The translations under genes were made by a program, and so were the position numbers. A stretch of 64,000 bases of DNA, from positions 23,213,888 through 23,277,887 of the forward strand of contig NC_084707.1 of assembly GCF_033807575.1 (NCBI RefSeq), read 5' to 3'. This stretch comes from Cydia pomonella (lineage: Eukaryota; Arthropoda; Insecta; Lepidoptera; Tortricidae). How positions within the stretch are numbered: the first letter of the stretch is position 1; each line of letters starts with the position of its first letter. Positions 20,601 through 32,062 of this stretch are shown here, piece by piece. The notes under the pieces were generated by a model. The model was not told the DNA's origin. It made no database searches and saw nothing but the letters and a program-made list of their open reading frames with translations.

Positions 20601-20748
20601 TTTTACATTTTATATGAAGAAATGCCACATGTGGAAAATCTTCTATGACAGAATAATTGCCTCCTACTATAAAACTGTCCATGTGTAGTGCAGGTTTTGC
20701 TGCTGTTAATTTTAATAAACATAAACATGTTAATAATCTGAGTAACAT
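17434..20748 (-). CDS. S1 serine protease gene A (possibly incomplete)
   Basis: Secreted trypsin-fold protease paralogous to genes B and C. Exon 1 (20748-20275) encodes a signal peptide (about residues 1-17), then IVGG at 27-30, the catalytic His in TAAHC (His71), the catalytic Asp in NDIAML (Asp118) and AGWGWID at its end, followed by a GTAAGT donor. The last exon (17689-17434) starts with GDSGSA, carrying the catalytic Ser, and ends with an unusual CNCNCSCNCN-rich tail. The middle exon, which B and C have, was not found in the 2.6-kb gap, which holds a satellite and LINE remnants. The best local candidate (about 17865-17750) begins GDVKSSIVPHVAKFV but runs into stops. The gene may be a pseudogene, or the exon may be highly diverged. 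Confidence 0.65.
17890..18290. other. Gene A intron, unassigned part
   Basis: AT-rich DNA with two similar GAAAAGTGC-ATTTTGATCC motifs near 17968 and 18004. No exon is recognised. Confidence 0.4.
18292..18825 (+). repeat. 129-bp tandem array of a LINE coding segment
   Basis: Four units start at 18292, 18421, 18550 and 18679, exactly 129 bp (43 codons) apart, plus a partial end. In the plus frame each unit reads VETLGPWRPHARRLYELS, then KRLIEASGDLNFA, a TAG stop, then RISIATQGGNA. The ETLGPWG...KRL..A(T/S)G....QRISIAIQRGNAAS order is the C-terminus of a LINE family also found at 22460-22660 and 44800-45015. All copies share the same stop codon, so the amplification happened after that copy had died. 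Confidence 0.85.
19350..19860 (+). pseudogene. LINE C-terminal remnant with zinc-finger end
   Basis: From about 19350 the plus strand reads TWEDRVTNESVLSEA, RRLRWLGHVYRMERTRLPRQ, GRPMLRFIDCVKRDM and a C-terminal LAEDRPMWR. A frame change near 19660 gives KHDDAWFSSLKEKRMRRHEQ. A further frame holds CRLCGRG....GLYSHECKY, a Cys/His finger as found at the ends of some LINE proteins. At least two frameshifts make it non-functional. It lies within the gene A intron on the opposite strand. Confidence 0.75.
20275..20748 (-). CDS. Gene A exon 1 (protease N-terminal half)
   Basis: 158 codons from an ATG followed by a hydrophobic stretch (LLRLLTCLCLLKLTAA), ending at GAC|GTAAGT, phase 0, exactly like the matching exon of gene B. 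The residue before IVGG is Phe, so zymogen cleavage would need a chymotrypsin-like enzyme. Extra cysteines at 48 and 76 are shared with B and C. No intron splits off the signal peptide here. Confidence 0.85.
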
Positions 20749-20994
20749 TTGTAATTTTACTGTCTATTTGGTTATGTAATGCAGAGTATACGCTACTATA
20801 TGAAGTGATTGAATTCGCATACACGTTAAATCATAGTTTTACGACCATCTGAGTAATGAAGTCCGTTTAATTAGATTTGATTGGGAGTGTAAATTATACT
20901 GCTTTAATTAGTCTAAAACCCTTTTATTTAATTTCTTTCGTAATCGATCTGTGGCTTATACTTGACAAACACTGAGTGAACAATCAAAATTCTT

Positions 20995-21145
20995 TATTTG
21001 ATTCGACAAAACCGTCCTTACGTGGGCCCTCCACTGATTACCAGTTCGCCGGACGATATCGGCCTATCAGTTATTCGCCATTGTCAGCTTTTGACCAGCC
21101 GATATCGTCCGGCGAACTGGTAATCAATGGGCCCCTTTAGATGGT
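20995..21145. mobile_element. MITE-like inverted repeat
   Basis: Arms of about 35 bp at 21027-21062 (CTGATTACCAGTTCGCCGGA, then CGATATCGGC) and 21097-21134 (complement). The GC-rich arms stand out in AT-rich DNA. No open frame. Confidence 0.7.
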
Positions 21146-21393
21146 GATTTTACTGACTTCATGACCCCGATTAGGATCTAACAACTGGTTATGGTTTAAT
21201 TTTATTTGATATAACCTTGAAGACCGCTCACGCAGAAGAAAAAATAATTGTATAAATGCATGCCAATCACCAAAGATATATATAATTCCATATAAGATAA
21301 ATATAGCCTAAGAAAAAACGTGCCTCGAAAAGTCAAGAAAAATTTGTGCTCGAATCTTATACTCTAGTAGATCGCGACACCGTTTGATATTTA

Positions 21394-22165
21394 ACACATA
21401 TCAGTGAAAGAACAAATAGCCATGTGTCAGTATACGAGTTTTAGTCCTATGTCGAACAACACAACACATATCAGTGTAACAACAAATAGCCATATGTCAG
21501 TATACGAGTTTTAGTCCTGTGTCGAACAACACAACACATATCAGTGTAACAACAAATAGCCATATGTCAGTATACGAGTTTTAGTCCTGTGTCGAACAAC
21601 ACAACACATATATTATCAGTGAAACAACACATAGCCATATGTCAGTATACGAGTTTTAGTCCTGTGTCGAACAACACAACACATATCAGTGAAACAACAA
21701 ATAGCCATATGTCATTCTACGTGTTTTAGTCCTGTATCGAACAACACAACACATATCAGTGAAACAACAAATAGCCATATGTCAGTATACGAGTTTTAGT
21801 CCTGTGTCGAACAACACAACACATATATTATCAGTGAAACAACAAATAGCCATATGTCAGTATACGAGGTTTAGTCCTGTGTCAAACAACACAACACATA
21901 TCAGTGTAACAACAAATAGCCATATGTCAGTATACGAGTTTTAGTCCTGTGTCGAACAACACAACACATATCAGTGAAACAACAAATAGCCATATGTCAG
22001 TATACGGGTATAAGTCCTGTGTCGAACAACACAACACATATCAGTGAAACAAAAAATAGCCATATGTCAGTATACGAGTTTTAGTCCTGTGTCGAACAAC
22101 ACAACACATATCAATGAAACAACAAATAGCCATAAGTCATTCTACGTCTTTTAGTCCTGTATCGA
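21394..22165. repeat. 70-bp satellite (about 11 copies)
   Basis: The anchor ACACATATCAGTG recurs every 70 bp, with CAACAAATAGCCATATGTCA and TATACGAGTTTTAGTCC inside each unit. Two units carry a TATT insertion. The array is highly homogeneous and lies about 650 bp upstream of gene A exon 1. No spacer pattern of a CRISPR type is present. Confidence 0.9.
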
Positions 22166-22459
22166 AAGACAGCAGTAAAAGTTGACAATGCGCCTCTATA
22201 CTATACTCAATTATCTTTTCAATCACCAAGACAATCGTCAAGATCGTATCAAAACCAGTTCAAACTCGTAACAATTTATTAAACCTGAATTAGGCTTAAA
22301 AAAAGGAGAATTTCAATAACTACACGTTAAGGATGACTCACGTTAGACCGGCCCGAGGCCGGGGCCGGTCCGGGGCGTCTGACACTTTGTTTTCTATGAC
22401 GGGATATCGGTGATCACGTTCTTTCTTCCGGCCTGAATCATCCTTTATTGTTCTCACCT

Positions 22460-22665
22460 AACCTTTAACCTTGTACCATTTGGCGTTGAAACTCTAGGTC
22501 CATGGGGTCCCAGTGCGCACAAGTTATTTGCAGAAATCGCGAAGCGTCTGATTGACGTAACTGGTAACCAAAGAGCTGACGGCTTCCTCACACAACGTAT
22601 CCGTATTGCGATACAACGAGGAACTGCCGCCAGCATCCTTAATACAATTGAAGGCCTATTTTAGA
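22460..22665 (+). pseudogene. LINE C-terminal remnant (ETLGPWG family)
   Basis: The plus strand reads FGVETLGPWGPSAHKLFAEI, then AKRLIDVTGNQRADGFLTQR and IAIQRGTAASILNTIEG. The same end is found inverted at 44800-45015 and amplified at 18292-18825. Only about 60 codons remain. Confidence 0.75.
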
Positions 22666-22689
22666 TTTAAGCTAGTTATAGTAATCCTC

Positions 22690-22865
22690 TCTATATCTTC
22701 TTCTTCTTTTCATCCTGTTACCTGCTGGGGTGTAGGGCTCGAACCATTTTCTTCCACTGACTCCGGTCCTGGGCAGCTTGGGTAACCTCCTCTCACCCCA
22801 TCCCCAATACACCCAACTCTTGCTCCACGGAACGGCGCCAAGTAGATTTAGGGTGACCATGTTTC
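22690..22865 (-). pseudogene. RTE-type LINE C-terminal remnant
   Basis: The minus strand reads PKSTWRRSVEQELGVLGMG, a stop, then EEVTQAAQDRSQWKKMVRAL and HPSR with a stop. This is the (R)xSVE.EL...A.DR..W...V end of RTE-like insect elements. It runs back to back with the preceding remnant. Confidence 0.7.
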
Positions 22866-23274
22866 CGTTATCCTCTCTATATATCCATTGTTATTGTTCA
22901 GTTCAGTTCAGTTTCTTTATTGGTAAAAAATATTTTACAAAATATTGAATAAATGCATGCGATATTGTAAATAAAAAGTATAATTACCTTTAATAACGTA
23001 ACAACATCAGTCAAGTCCTGAATGACACGATATGTAATGTCCCGAATGTTCCTACTTAAACTTCTCAAAATATGTTAAAATTGTTTTTCGAACAAAACAT
23101 GAGCTCTTTGATGAACGATGTCAAAGATGGATGAAGATTTGAAGTTCTTTAGACCTAAACAAGGGACAAAATTCATTTATAAACTATAGGAGAAGATGAA
23201 TTAAATAATTTAAGCCATAATGTTTTGTGGTTAGACTAATTATATAATCAAGTTATATTAATAACAAAATTTCC

Positions 23275-23665
23275 TTGGGACTCACATTTCATAAGTCGAA
23301 ACTGCTCGACATAATTCGCTTCATAATGACAAGAACACATCTAGTCATTATTTTTTCCCGGTTGTTTTATTAAGTATTTAGCTTTAATTAATTTAGCTAG
23401 AATCATTTGAGTTTCTTGTTCCCTTTTGCAAATATGTACAAAAATTCTACAACGAATTTATGATTTCCTCTAAATTTTAGAACGACACTCATGTTTTTAA
23501 GTCGAAATTGTTCGACATGTTTCTTTTCATAACGAGGATCTAGTTATTGTTGGTTTCAAGGCTATTTTATTAACTGTAACTTTAATTTACCTTCATCAAG
23601 TATTTGTGTTTCTAGTTTGTTAATGCAAATATATACTAAAAATTCTACCACATGTTTTCCGTTCG
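23275..23665. repeat. Old tandem duplication of about 210 bp
   Basis: The blocks at about 23275-23455 and 23490-23665 share AAGTCGAAA.TG.TCGACAT, a GTTTTATTAA segment and a final TGCAAATAT.TAC.AAAATTCTAC. They are strongly diverged. No coding content. Confidence 0.55.
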
Positions 23666-23669
23666 TTAT

Positions 23670-25265
23670 GGATCGAATTTGAAGGGCACACAAGGGATTT
23701 CAAGCGTACGTCGCTCAAATGTACATGGTGATGCGATTCCGGCCAGGTCGCCGTGTGATTGGCCATTACCTCCCTGCGAGCACCACCTGGTTCCTACAAT
23801 CTTCTTTATTTAAACCGACCGTATAGGCTAGCTTGATTATTTTTGAGAAAATTCTTAGTGCTTTCATCTTTGCAAGACACAGTTAAGTGTTATTTAAAGT
23901 GAAACCAAAGATTATAGAACTGAAACAAGACGAAAGATATGCCAGTAAAATTGGCCATTACATTGGGCCTGTTAACATATTAATTTGTGTTTATTGTGAG
24001 TTCATACATTTGCCTAACTTGCGCAAGTAGCAAGCATGAACTCAAAATTAACACTAATTATTGTGTAATCCTTACTCGTATCGACATAAATTGTTTACAT
24101 TTTGGTTGCGTAATGCGTTTAACTTCATGACCTGGTAAACTTAAAATATTTTATTCAATATTTAATTACCTACCTGACTACACCAAACCAAAAAGAGGGT
24201 AATGATTTTTAGCTACCGCTATTTTGGGTATGTATATATGTTCATCTGTTCCCTAAATACCAACTCAATATTTATTTCAATTTTATAACGCAGTAATCGA
24301 TGGAAATCACGTTTAATTTGTAAGTCAGTTAAACCAAATATTTGTTTTTGGATTAGTTAGTTAGTTTTTAGTTAGTATATAACTTGTCATAAATTTTATG
24401 CTTTACTTTTTTACTTAAATGTAAACATTATTGGAGCTATACATACGCGAGCTATATGCGAAAAACCGTTTTCTGTGACTTAAGGAGATGTTTAGAAGGC
24501 TATAATAAAGGTGCTTACGCGTGTCTAGCTTATTATCTCTCAAAATTCGGATGGTTAGCCCGTTTTTGTGGTAATTCTAACGACTGCACGTAATATAGTG
24601 ATTTTAACGTATTTCCGACCGCTGCTGCACTACTGCTCCGACACTACTGCAGCGGCCTGAACGCGTCGGGGTTATTGTCAATCTTCATAGTTAAATGACA
24701 GGACCAACTGCATGTTGGATGGTGATTTTTGCGTGTTTGGCGTATTATTACATTCGGACCACAACTGCGGCTGCTACAGCACGTCAAATCTGTCACCTTA
24801 CTGCCCCCTTACTGTCGCCTACTGTGTGTGTGTTGTCGCCTTACTGTCGTATGACTGTCTGCGTCGTCAAATATTATTTACATTTTAAGATTTTTATTAT
24901 TGTATGTATGTTAGTTTGTAAGGTATGTATATATGGGCCTTAGTTGCCTGAAAATAGATGAAATTTAATTTTAATTTAATTTAGCCTATCATCGGTTAGT
25001 TAATACCGTATTGTGCTGCTAAGTGGGCAAGTGGCATGTGGCCACGGCTATTCTTTATAAATATACCTATGTACTTTATAGTAAATTATGTTACGTTGTA
25101 TTTCTTTATTAATGTGATGATAAATATAGAATATTTTCTAAATGATAATCCTAGATATGTTTATCATATTTCATACTTTTTTGAACGCGATTTTCAATAG
25201 TCCGGTCATGTAATGGTCAGGAGTTTGACCATTTATTTTTTACATAAACAAATGGTCATTAGCGA
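23670..25265. other. Non-coding stretch
   Basis: No gene is recognised. A CTGCTGCACTACTGC-rich patch lies near 24620-24660, and an 82-codon frame at 24695-24943 (plus) lacks any motif and is built on threonine/alanine codons from a CTACTG-like simple repeat. Confidence 0.4.
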
Positions 25266-25535
25266 TAAATAAATAAATAAATATTATAGGACATTATTAC
25301 ACAAATTGACTAAGTCCCACAGTAAGCTCAATAAGGCTTGTGTTGAGGGTACTTAGACAACGATATATATAATATATAAATATATATAAATACTTAAATA
25401 CATAGAAAACACCCATGACTCAGGAACAAAAATCCATGCTCATCACACGAATACATGCCCTTACCAGGATTTGAACCCGGGACCATCAGCTTCGTAGGCA
25501 GGATCACTACCCACTAGGCCAAACCGGTCGTCAAA
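25266..25535 (-). mobile_element. SINE-1 copy
   Basis: Full-length copy, tail at 25266 and tRNA-like head ending near 25535. It lies about 100 bp downstream of the gene B stop codon. Confidence 0.9.
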
Positions 25536-25576
25536 CAAAGGGATACATCGAGTAATATGTACTACTTGTAACAACA

Positions 25577-25582
25577 TTTATT
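25577..25582 (-). promoter_or_regulatory. Polyadenylation signal of gene B
   Basis: AATAAA on the minus strand, about 53 nt after the gene B stop codon, before the SINE-1 copy. Confidence 0.6.
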
Positions 25583-25634
25583 TCCATAAACTTAGCTAAC
25601 TAATCCGAAATAATTCGCTTTAATCAGCGTATCT

Positions 25635-25881
25635 TCAAATAACACCCTTAGCGAGATCACATTGCTCGAATGGCCAGCGAGAGGTAAAAGTAAAAAGGGG
25701 CATCATATGTGTCCTATTTGCGTATTCGCAATACAATTTCCTTGCATTTTTGACTATCCAGTCGTAGAAGTATGGGACGTGGGTGTATGCGATGGTGTGA
25801 TTTGTATATTCTCTTCTTTTGAAGGAAACGATCCCGATCTGAATGTTATTGTGGATTACCAGGGGGCTGCCCGAGTCTCCT
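25635..25881 (-). CDS. Gene B exon 3
   Basis: Starts after TTTTCGCAG with A|GGA GAC TCG. Encodes GDSGSPLVIHNNIQIGIVSF, a TYFYDW-like PYFYDWIVKNARKLYC, then a tail unlike the tails of A and C, and stops at 25635-25637. Confidence 0.82.
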
Positions 25882-27595
25882 CTGCGAAAATGTATCAAAG
25901 GCTTATTCATATTTTCAGTATAATTGTTACTTTGGGTGTTAAGAAAAACCAAATCATCTAGATCTAGAGCAGAGCCCAACTGGGGAAGTACCTCCACCTT
26001 ACAGAAAACCGCAGCCAAATAACACTAGACCCTACTCATAGTGTTGTGTTCCTGCCGGTAAGTAAGGTTGCCAGAGCTCAACGAGGGGGGGGGGGGGCGG
26101 GCTTAGGGTCGGCAACGCGCATGTAACTCCTCTGGAGTTGCAGGCGTACATAGGCTACGGAGACTGCTTACCATCAGGCGGGCCGTATGCTTGTATGCCA
26201 CCGACGTAGTATAAAAAAAAAACATCAAAGTTGTATGTTTACTAGTAGGTACATGGTTCTTATGGACTAATATTCAAACTATGCTTCGCTTTCTGAATTT
26301 CTTGACAATTCAATATAAAAAATAGATTGTTTTTATTTTATTTTTTGTTTTGTATTACGCATTTTACACAATGAAGCTCTCTATATTGTATTAGAATGTT
26401 ATCGTATATGTACAATACTTACTTCTCAGGATAGCTTTCACCGTCTGTGTCTTTTCCGCATATCATTCCCATCGGTATTTCTCTATTACCCAGAAGGCTA
26501 GCACAGGCTTCTCGATCTAAGACTAGCTGAGGAGTATGTTTTAGGAGATCACCTCTTGTACCTTTGGACTGAAAAATGCAAAAACAGCAATGTGACAAAT
26601 GCATTTTATAATATTTAATTGTAACTTTAATCTACTCTTAATCTAAATAATTTTCAACTTTATTTCTCCCATTACATAACTACGTCAATACACAATTATA
26701 AATTACAGAAAATTATTAGTTAAAACTTATGAACTAAACTAAACATAACAGACACAATAAAAAACTAAATTATATTTAAAAAATTGACAACCTACTCCTA
26801 AACTAAAACAAAAGTCACCCGTGGCAAGGTTCCGTAGATGTATTGTATTGATTGTAAAGTAACAAATTATAACTTTAACAAATAAAAATTAAAAATACTT
26901 ACATAAATACGTAACATTTTAAGATAAAGCTCAATTTAGACTTAAAGGTAGTCCAATAATTTGCGGTGTACCACAAGGAAGTAAACTTAAGTACTTCCTT
27001 ACTTAACTTACTTAAGTACTACTTAACTATTTCTTGATACATATAATTTAATTCAATCAAAAAAATCAATCAGATGGTAAAACCGAAGAGCATTTAAACA
27101 CAAAACAGTTGAACTTACATCTATCCAGCCCCATCCAGCGACAACAGCCAATGTATTGTTAGGTGGATACTTCATCAAAATAATTCTCTTCACTGTCCTC
27201 CCAAAAATTAGTTCCGTTTCCAATCTCAAAAGAGCGATGTCATTGCTATGGCGGATTGGATGGTACTTTTCATGTATTTTGAAACCGATGACTTTATTTT
27301 CAAAGCCTGAATATTTACGTACGGAACCAGAATAAGCATTAATTGTAAACGGATCACACTGCTTAAAACAATGCGCTGCAGTTAATAATATTACTTGATT
27401 CAGTATCGATGCTCCGCAGCTCGAATTTCGATACAGGTTACAACTTTTACTGATGTATACCGAAAAAGGGAAACTTTCTATTTTAGACAAAAATCCCCCA
27501 ACAATGTGTCCTGTCATAACATTGTCTTCGCGTGCATTTATTGACTGAAGTAAAATATAAAAGAAAGTAATAATAAGCACGGTTTTAACAGGCAT
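25635..27595 (-). CDS. S1 serine protease gene B (complete, about 289 aa)
   Basis: Three exons, 27595-27119, 26568-26423 and 25881-25635, join in frame (870 nt with stop). The chosen ATG gives a clean signal peptide (residues 1-21); an in-frame ATG 13 codons upstream would put polar residues first. IVGG is at 31-34, the catalytic His75 in TAAHC, Asp119 in SNDIALL, and Ser211 in GDSGSP. AGWGWID closes exon 1. Spacing from Cys196 to the catalytic Ser is the usual 15 residues, which favours the CGCAG acceptor over one 48 nt upstream that also keeps frame. The Cys191 position is Glu, Cys220 is absent, and the S1-pocket base position (189) is Tyr, so the specificity is not trypsin-like. The residue before IVGG is His. 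A polyadenylation signal follows. Role unknown; secreted digestive or extracellular roles are both possible. Confidence 0.82.
25961..26215 (-). repeat. R2 copy in gene B intron 2
   Basis: Runs from TCTAGATCTAGAGC at its 3' side to the ACTACGTCGG end followed by poly-A on the plus strand. It begins about 80 bp upstream of exon 3 and takes up about half of the 541-bp intron. Confidence 0.85.
26423..26568 (-). CDS. Gene B exon 2
   Basis: 146 nt between TTTTTCAG and GTAAGT. Starts SKGTRGDLLKHTPQLV, includes the Cys168/Cys182-type pair (EACASLL and MICGK) and ends SYPE plus two bases of a split Lys codon. Strongly like exon 2 of gene C (SKGTK....KH, YPEK). Confidence 0.85.
27119..27595 (-). CDS. 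Gene B exon 1
   Basis: 159 codons holding the signal peptide, activation site, His75 and Asp119, ending GAT|GTAAGT in phase 0. Extra cysteines at 52 and 80 bracket the usual Cys42-Cys58 pair (60 and 76). Confidence 0.88.
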
Positions 27596-27639
27596 TTCTG
27601 AGCAATTTCGATGTGAGGTTTTAACGCTCCACAATAATT

Positions 27640-29535
27640 ACTAAACGGAAACGTGACGATAAAACGTCCATTTGATTGCAGTAAAATGCATTGATATCAA
27701 GTCATGAGCTACTTACAGCTGCCACTATTGATTACGTGAATGTCGGGGCAAGAAGGCACAAAATCTAGATACAGGTCGTTAAGGTTGAAAATCTACACAA
27801 TTTCTGAAAGTAATTAGCTAGTTGAGTACCTATATAGATCAAAAACGAATAAGTTATCTCTTATATACGTGTAAAAATTTACAAATAAGAGCTCACAATT
27901 CAGTGCTTCACGCGGTTTTTTGTAAACGACCACCGGAAAAATAATCATTACTAATGACTTAAATAAGTCTTTTTTCTAATATTTAACATCACGTTCCTAC
28001 AGATAAGAAGACGTTCTTACTCGAACATGTAGACTGTGTTTCTAATAATGAGCGTAATAAAGTCCTGAATTTCATCGAGGAATATTATCAATTTTAAATT
28101 TATCCCAGTTTTCTTGTGAGAACGCTCTTGAAAATATTACCATTTACGGGAAGAAATTCCAATTCAAAAGGGAAAGTTAAATTTCGAACGCTAAAAGGCT
28201 TACAACATCAATTAAGTGAAGTTTATCCTATATTTAGTTTTTCTGGAAGAGATCGCTCTTTAGCGATAAGAGCACTTGTTTCCTGTCTCTACCTTTAATC
28301 GAATTGTTATTTCCCTTAAATGTAAAATGGAAGACGAAACACATTTCTTAATTTTTATTGTATCTTTTTTGCTGATGTGCGCCAATAAAGAGATTATCTT
28401 CTGTATATTTAAGTCATATTTATTTTATTTTTTTAATCTTTATTGTACAAAAGAAAATACAAACGTACTAAAGCTGGACTTAATGCTATAAGGCATTCTC
28501 TACCAGTCATCCTTCGGTCAAAGCAGATAACTTGTTGGTCATTTTATTTGAAGTTATACTATACTTAGACATGTTTAAGTTGTTTTGCTCAGTGACATGA
28601 GCTCTTTCGACCCTAATAGCTAAAAAGTATAAAAAAAAATTTATTCTCATTCCGTTAGCTTTTTTCATTGACTTTTTGTATAAGATTAACGGAATGGCAG
28701 GAGAAAAATTCCTATGGAAATTTTGGGTCAAGTTTTGTCTTCTATTACAATCGAAAGAGATCGTGATTCTGAGTAAAAACAATAAACAAAATCCCAATTT
28801 TTTGAAAATAAGTGTTTAGTAGGTACTTTAAGTAAAATAGCCCATATAGATCGTGTCACTAACGAAGACACATCGTGGATGACTCGAACTATATTTCTCG
28901 TAAACTTGTAAAATGGCGTTGGCGCTAAGATCGCGTAGCGAGCAAATTTGATTAATAAAACACTATCTCCCTCTCAGCTGGTAGTGCCTAATTAGAATGA
29001 GATACTAAGTTTGTTCATTAACTGTAACAAGATTGCCCCTTTGAAGGCGGGAAATATAATAAATATTCAAAAATGTGTTTTAAGAGCTTTTTCTAAATTG
29101 AGCTTAACTAGTTTGATGATAATGTAGTAGTAATTGTTAAAACAAATGATTAAATGAGGATGGTGTGTTCGTGATAAATAGCAAACAATAATAATAAATC
29201 AACATTCATACTTAGTTGGGTCATAACTTCTGTCACAAAGGTTTTAACTGATAAAATGTAATATAAACCTGTTGATAAAAAAAGTTTGCCGTGAATTGAA
29301 AGATAAAAGATCCAGCTTATATTTTATGTTAGATTTGATAATGTAAACAAGAAAAATAAATAACTAAGGATCAAAATCACCTCGAACAGGTCGCGTATTT
29401 TTTGCATGTTTTTTTTACGACATTTATCTGAATATTACATAGAATTGTCCAAAACTGAGACAGCTAATTAAGTATCAGTCAAAACCTAATTGACAGAACT
29501 TATGACCTGACTAAGTATATCAGTAATCCTTACTA
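27640..29535. other. Non-coding stretch with a LINE 3' end fragment
   Basis: Mostly AT-rich. At 28195-28300 the motif TCTGGAAGAGATCGCT followed by TAGCGATAAGA matches the 3' end repeat seen in reverse at 39190-39380. Open frames 28276-28491 and 28507-28797 have no motif and overlap low-complexity sequence. Confidence 0.45.
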
Positions 29536-29554
29536 TCCCTATGACATATTCCTC

Positions 29555-30355
29555 ATGTCCGATAGCATGGGGTATCTCCTCGGTTACGTTGACGCACTAC
29601 ATCGTTCATGTCAACAGTTTGGTTTCGTTATTTGTGCTTCGAAGACTCAAATTCTCAAGCAACCGCCAAGAGGAGGCGAGGCTGACCCAGCGGTGAATCT
29701 AGATTGGAGAGCATTAGATAAAGTTTCATATTTTAAATATCTTGGAAGCACTATCCAGCGTGATAACACCCTAGCCTCGGAGATACTTTCACGTATCGCC
29801 AATGGCGCTGCTAATCTCGGACGACTCACAGATCACGTCTGGAGGTTCCATGATCTTAAACTCGAGACAAGAAATTGCGTCTACATGGCGCTAATCATTC
29901 CTGTCCTATTACATGGAGCAGAGACATGGTGCCTTCAAAACAAACATAAAAATACTGGACACTTACTGAGGTGTCTGCGGTTTATACTCGGAGTAGAGTG
30001 GCAGGACCGTATTCCCAACTTTGAGATCCTGCGTCGTTCCGGAATGCATGGAGGCTATGCTAATGCAGCAGCAGCTCAGATGGTGTGAGCACGTCCTTCG
30101 AATGGATGAACACCGCTTGCCTAAAGCTATTCTCTACACTGAGTTGGCGATGGATAAGCGGAAGCACGGTGGTCAGCACCTGCGCTACAAGGACGTGCTC
30201 AAACGGCATCTGATCTTGCGCCATCGACCCTGAGCGTTGGGAGGAGCTTGCTGGAAGAAAAGACATAAAACGCCAGTTACGGGAAGAGACCTAAGCCCTC
30301 CTACGTGTACACGTATCACCGTCATAGAAAGCGATGAGGAAGACTATTATATATA
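29555..30355 (+). pseudogene. RTE-like LINE reverse transcriptase C-terminal part, frameshifted
   Basis: A 177-codon frame begins in the end of the RT domain (FVICASKTQIL, the K-T segment after the catalytic palm). It continues with VSYFKYLGSTIQRDNTLASE, RIANGAANLGRL, TRNCVYMALIIPVLLHGAET and WQDRIPNFEILRRSGM, all landmark positions of RTE/RT-like insect elements. A frameshift near 30050 moves to the next frame: QQQLRWCEHVLRMDEHRLPK, then GQHLRYKDVLKRHL. A third frame follows near 30235 to about 30355 (ITVIESDEEDYY). The catalytic YxDD lies upstream and is missing; the copy is 5'-truncated and inactive. Host role none. Confidence 0.88.
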
Positions 30356-30725
30356 TGTATGTATCTATTATATTAATTGTAGCAGCCCGTTAGCCGGTAC
30401 ACTAGGAGTTTCAGGTGGTCTGATGGTGAGCAGCACGATAAACAGTAGTTGCAGTTAAGGTATAAGTATATTGCGAGTAAAGTACAGTTAATAAGTTGAC
30501 CCTCTTCCTCAAGAATCGAAGACGTCTCTACCATGTCTTGCCTGTATGGTGGTTTTATATGAATGTATTGCTGATTCTTCTGCTTCCGCTGTCACATTTG
30601 TTGTCCGACAAGACGTGTCGAACGTGCGACTCCAATGCGGATTATAATCACGTCTGACATGTACGCGCAACTAATTAAAGTCCAAAATACATGTACAGTG
30701 ATAAGACTGTACAATATTATTATAT

Positions 30726-30878
30726 TGACGACCTGTCTGACCTAGTGGATAGTGATCCTACCTATGAAGCCGATGGTCTCGGGTTCGAATCCCGGTAAGG
30801 GCAGTAGTTGTGTAATGAGCACGGCTATTTGTTCCTGGGTCATGGGTGTTTTCTATGTATATATCTATTTATTTATTT
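30726..30878 (+). mobile_element. SINE-1 copy, 3'-truncated
   Basis: tRNA-like head (CTGACCTAGTGGATAGTGA and GGGTTCGAATCCC) and body up to GTTTTCTATGTATAT, then a direct join to a second copy. Its B box is closer to the tRNA consensus than the other copies. Confidence 0.85.
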
Positions 30879-30880
30879 TG

Positions 30881-31145
30881 AAGACCGGTTTGGCCTAGTG
30901 GGTAGTGACCCTGCCTACGAAGCTGATGGTCCCGGGTTCAAATCCTGGTAAGGGCATTTATTCGTGTGATGAGCATGGATATTTGTTCCTGAGTCATGGG
31001 TGTTTTCTATGTATTTAAGTATTTATAAATATTTATATGTATATATCGTTGTCTAAGTACCCTCAACACAAGCCTTATTGAGCTTACTGTGGGACTTAGT
31101 CAATTTGTGTAATAATGTCGTATAATATTTATTTATTTATTTATA
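30881..31145 (+). mobile_element. SINE-1 copy
   Basis: Full-length copy in head-to-tail arrangement with the truncated one before it, ending in an ATTTATTT run. Confidence 0.9.
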
Positions 31146-31667
31146 TCGTCGCCTAGTACCCATAGTACACGATCTGTTGAAGATTGTCTCCAAAATATTT
31201 ATATTTATATTAGACAAATTCGAAAGTGACTCCTTCTGTCTGTATGTCCGTTACTACTCTTAAACCGCTGGACCGGCTGGAATTTAGATTAAATTCGGTA
31301 CACAGTTTGAGGTCTAGGAAATGATATATTTTATGAATCATTATCATCATTCCCCGCAGACAAAGTCGCGGGAAGAAGCTCTAAAAAAAGTACATAAATA
31401 AAATCCTAAAATACTCAACAATATCAATGCGAAAGGAGGTGCTACACAAACTAAGCTAATTTGAATAAAAAACACATCAAACAAAGGTGCTCATGTATGA
31501 AATTACAATTTAAAATATCATCTACTCTAACTGTGAGTGGAAACAGTTGCATAGATATTGAACATTATTCAAGGTAATTTAAAATAAATTGTAAAGTCTA
31601 GAAAACTTCGGTGTGTTAAAATTTGAAATTACTGCGGTCGATGAGGTTTAAGTTGATTTAAATGAAA

Positions 31668-32062
31668 AAACCGGACAAATGCGAGTCGGACTCGCGCACC
31701 GAGGGTTCCGTACCAACATTTACGGTTTCCGTATTTTTTCCTTTATCTATAAGACATTGCTTCGTGCCAAATTTCAAGATTCTGAGTTCACGGGAAGTAC
31801 CCTGTAGGTTTTGATTCCCTTGCGAGTGTCGAAAATTTGCGGAAATTTGCGGCATAACGGGCTGAATCTTTTGATTGCGTTGGCTTCGAAAAATTTTTCA
31901 CAGCTCCAAGGGACAACAGACCTGAGTATTTTATATAAATTCCAGTTTGATACCTCCACGCGTTCCTGAGAAAAAGGGTCTTGACATACAGACAGACGGA
32001 CGGACGGACAACAAAGTGATCCTATAAGGGTTCCGTTTTTTTCCTTTCGAGGTACGGTAACC
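31668..32062 (+). repeat. R3 copy (about 395 bp)
   Basis: Starts ACCGGACAAATGCGAGTCGG, includes GAGGGTTCCGTACC, and ends after an (ACAGACGG)n run with AGGGTTCCGTTTTTTTCC. The interior differs from the 39738 and 40632 copies, so it represents a longer subfamily. Two open frames on the minus strand are incidental. Confidence 0.75.

Noticed and set aside
21394..22165. CRISPR-like array
   Set aside because: Units are contiguous 70-bp repeats without unique spacers, and the surrounding sequence is clearly eukaryotic. It is a satellite.
25882..25929. Alternative upstream acceptor for gene B exon 3, adding 16 residues
   Set aside because: It keeps frame, but the shorter form matches the acceptor position in A and C and the normal Cys182-to-Ser195 spacing.
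25662..25961. 99-codon plus-strand frame
   Set aside because: It is the complement of the gene B last exon, whose protease motifs and splice sites are on the minus strand.
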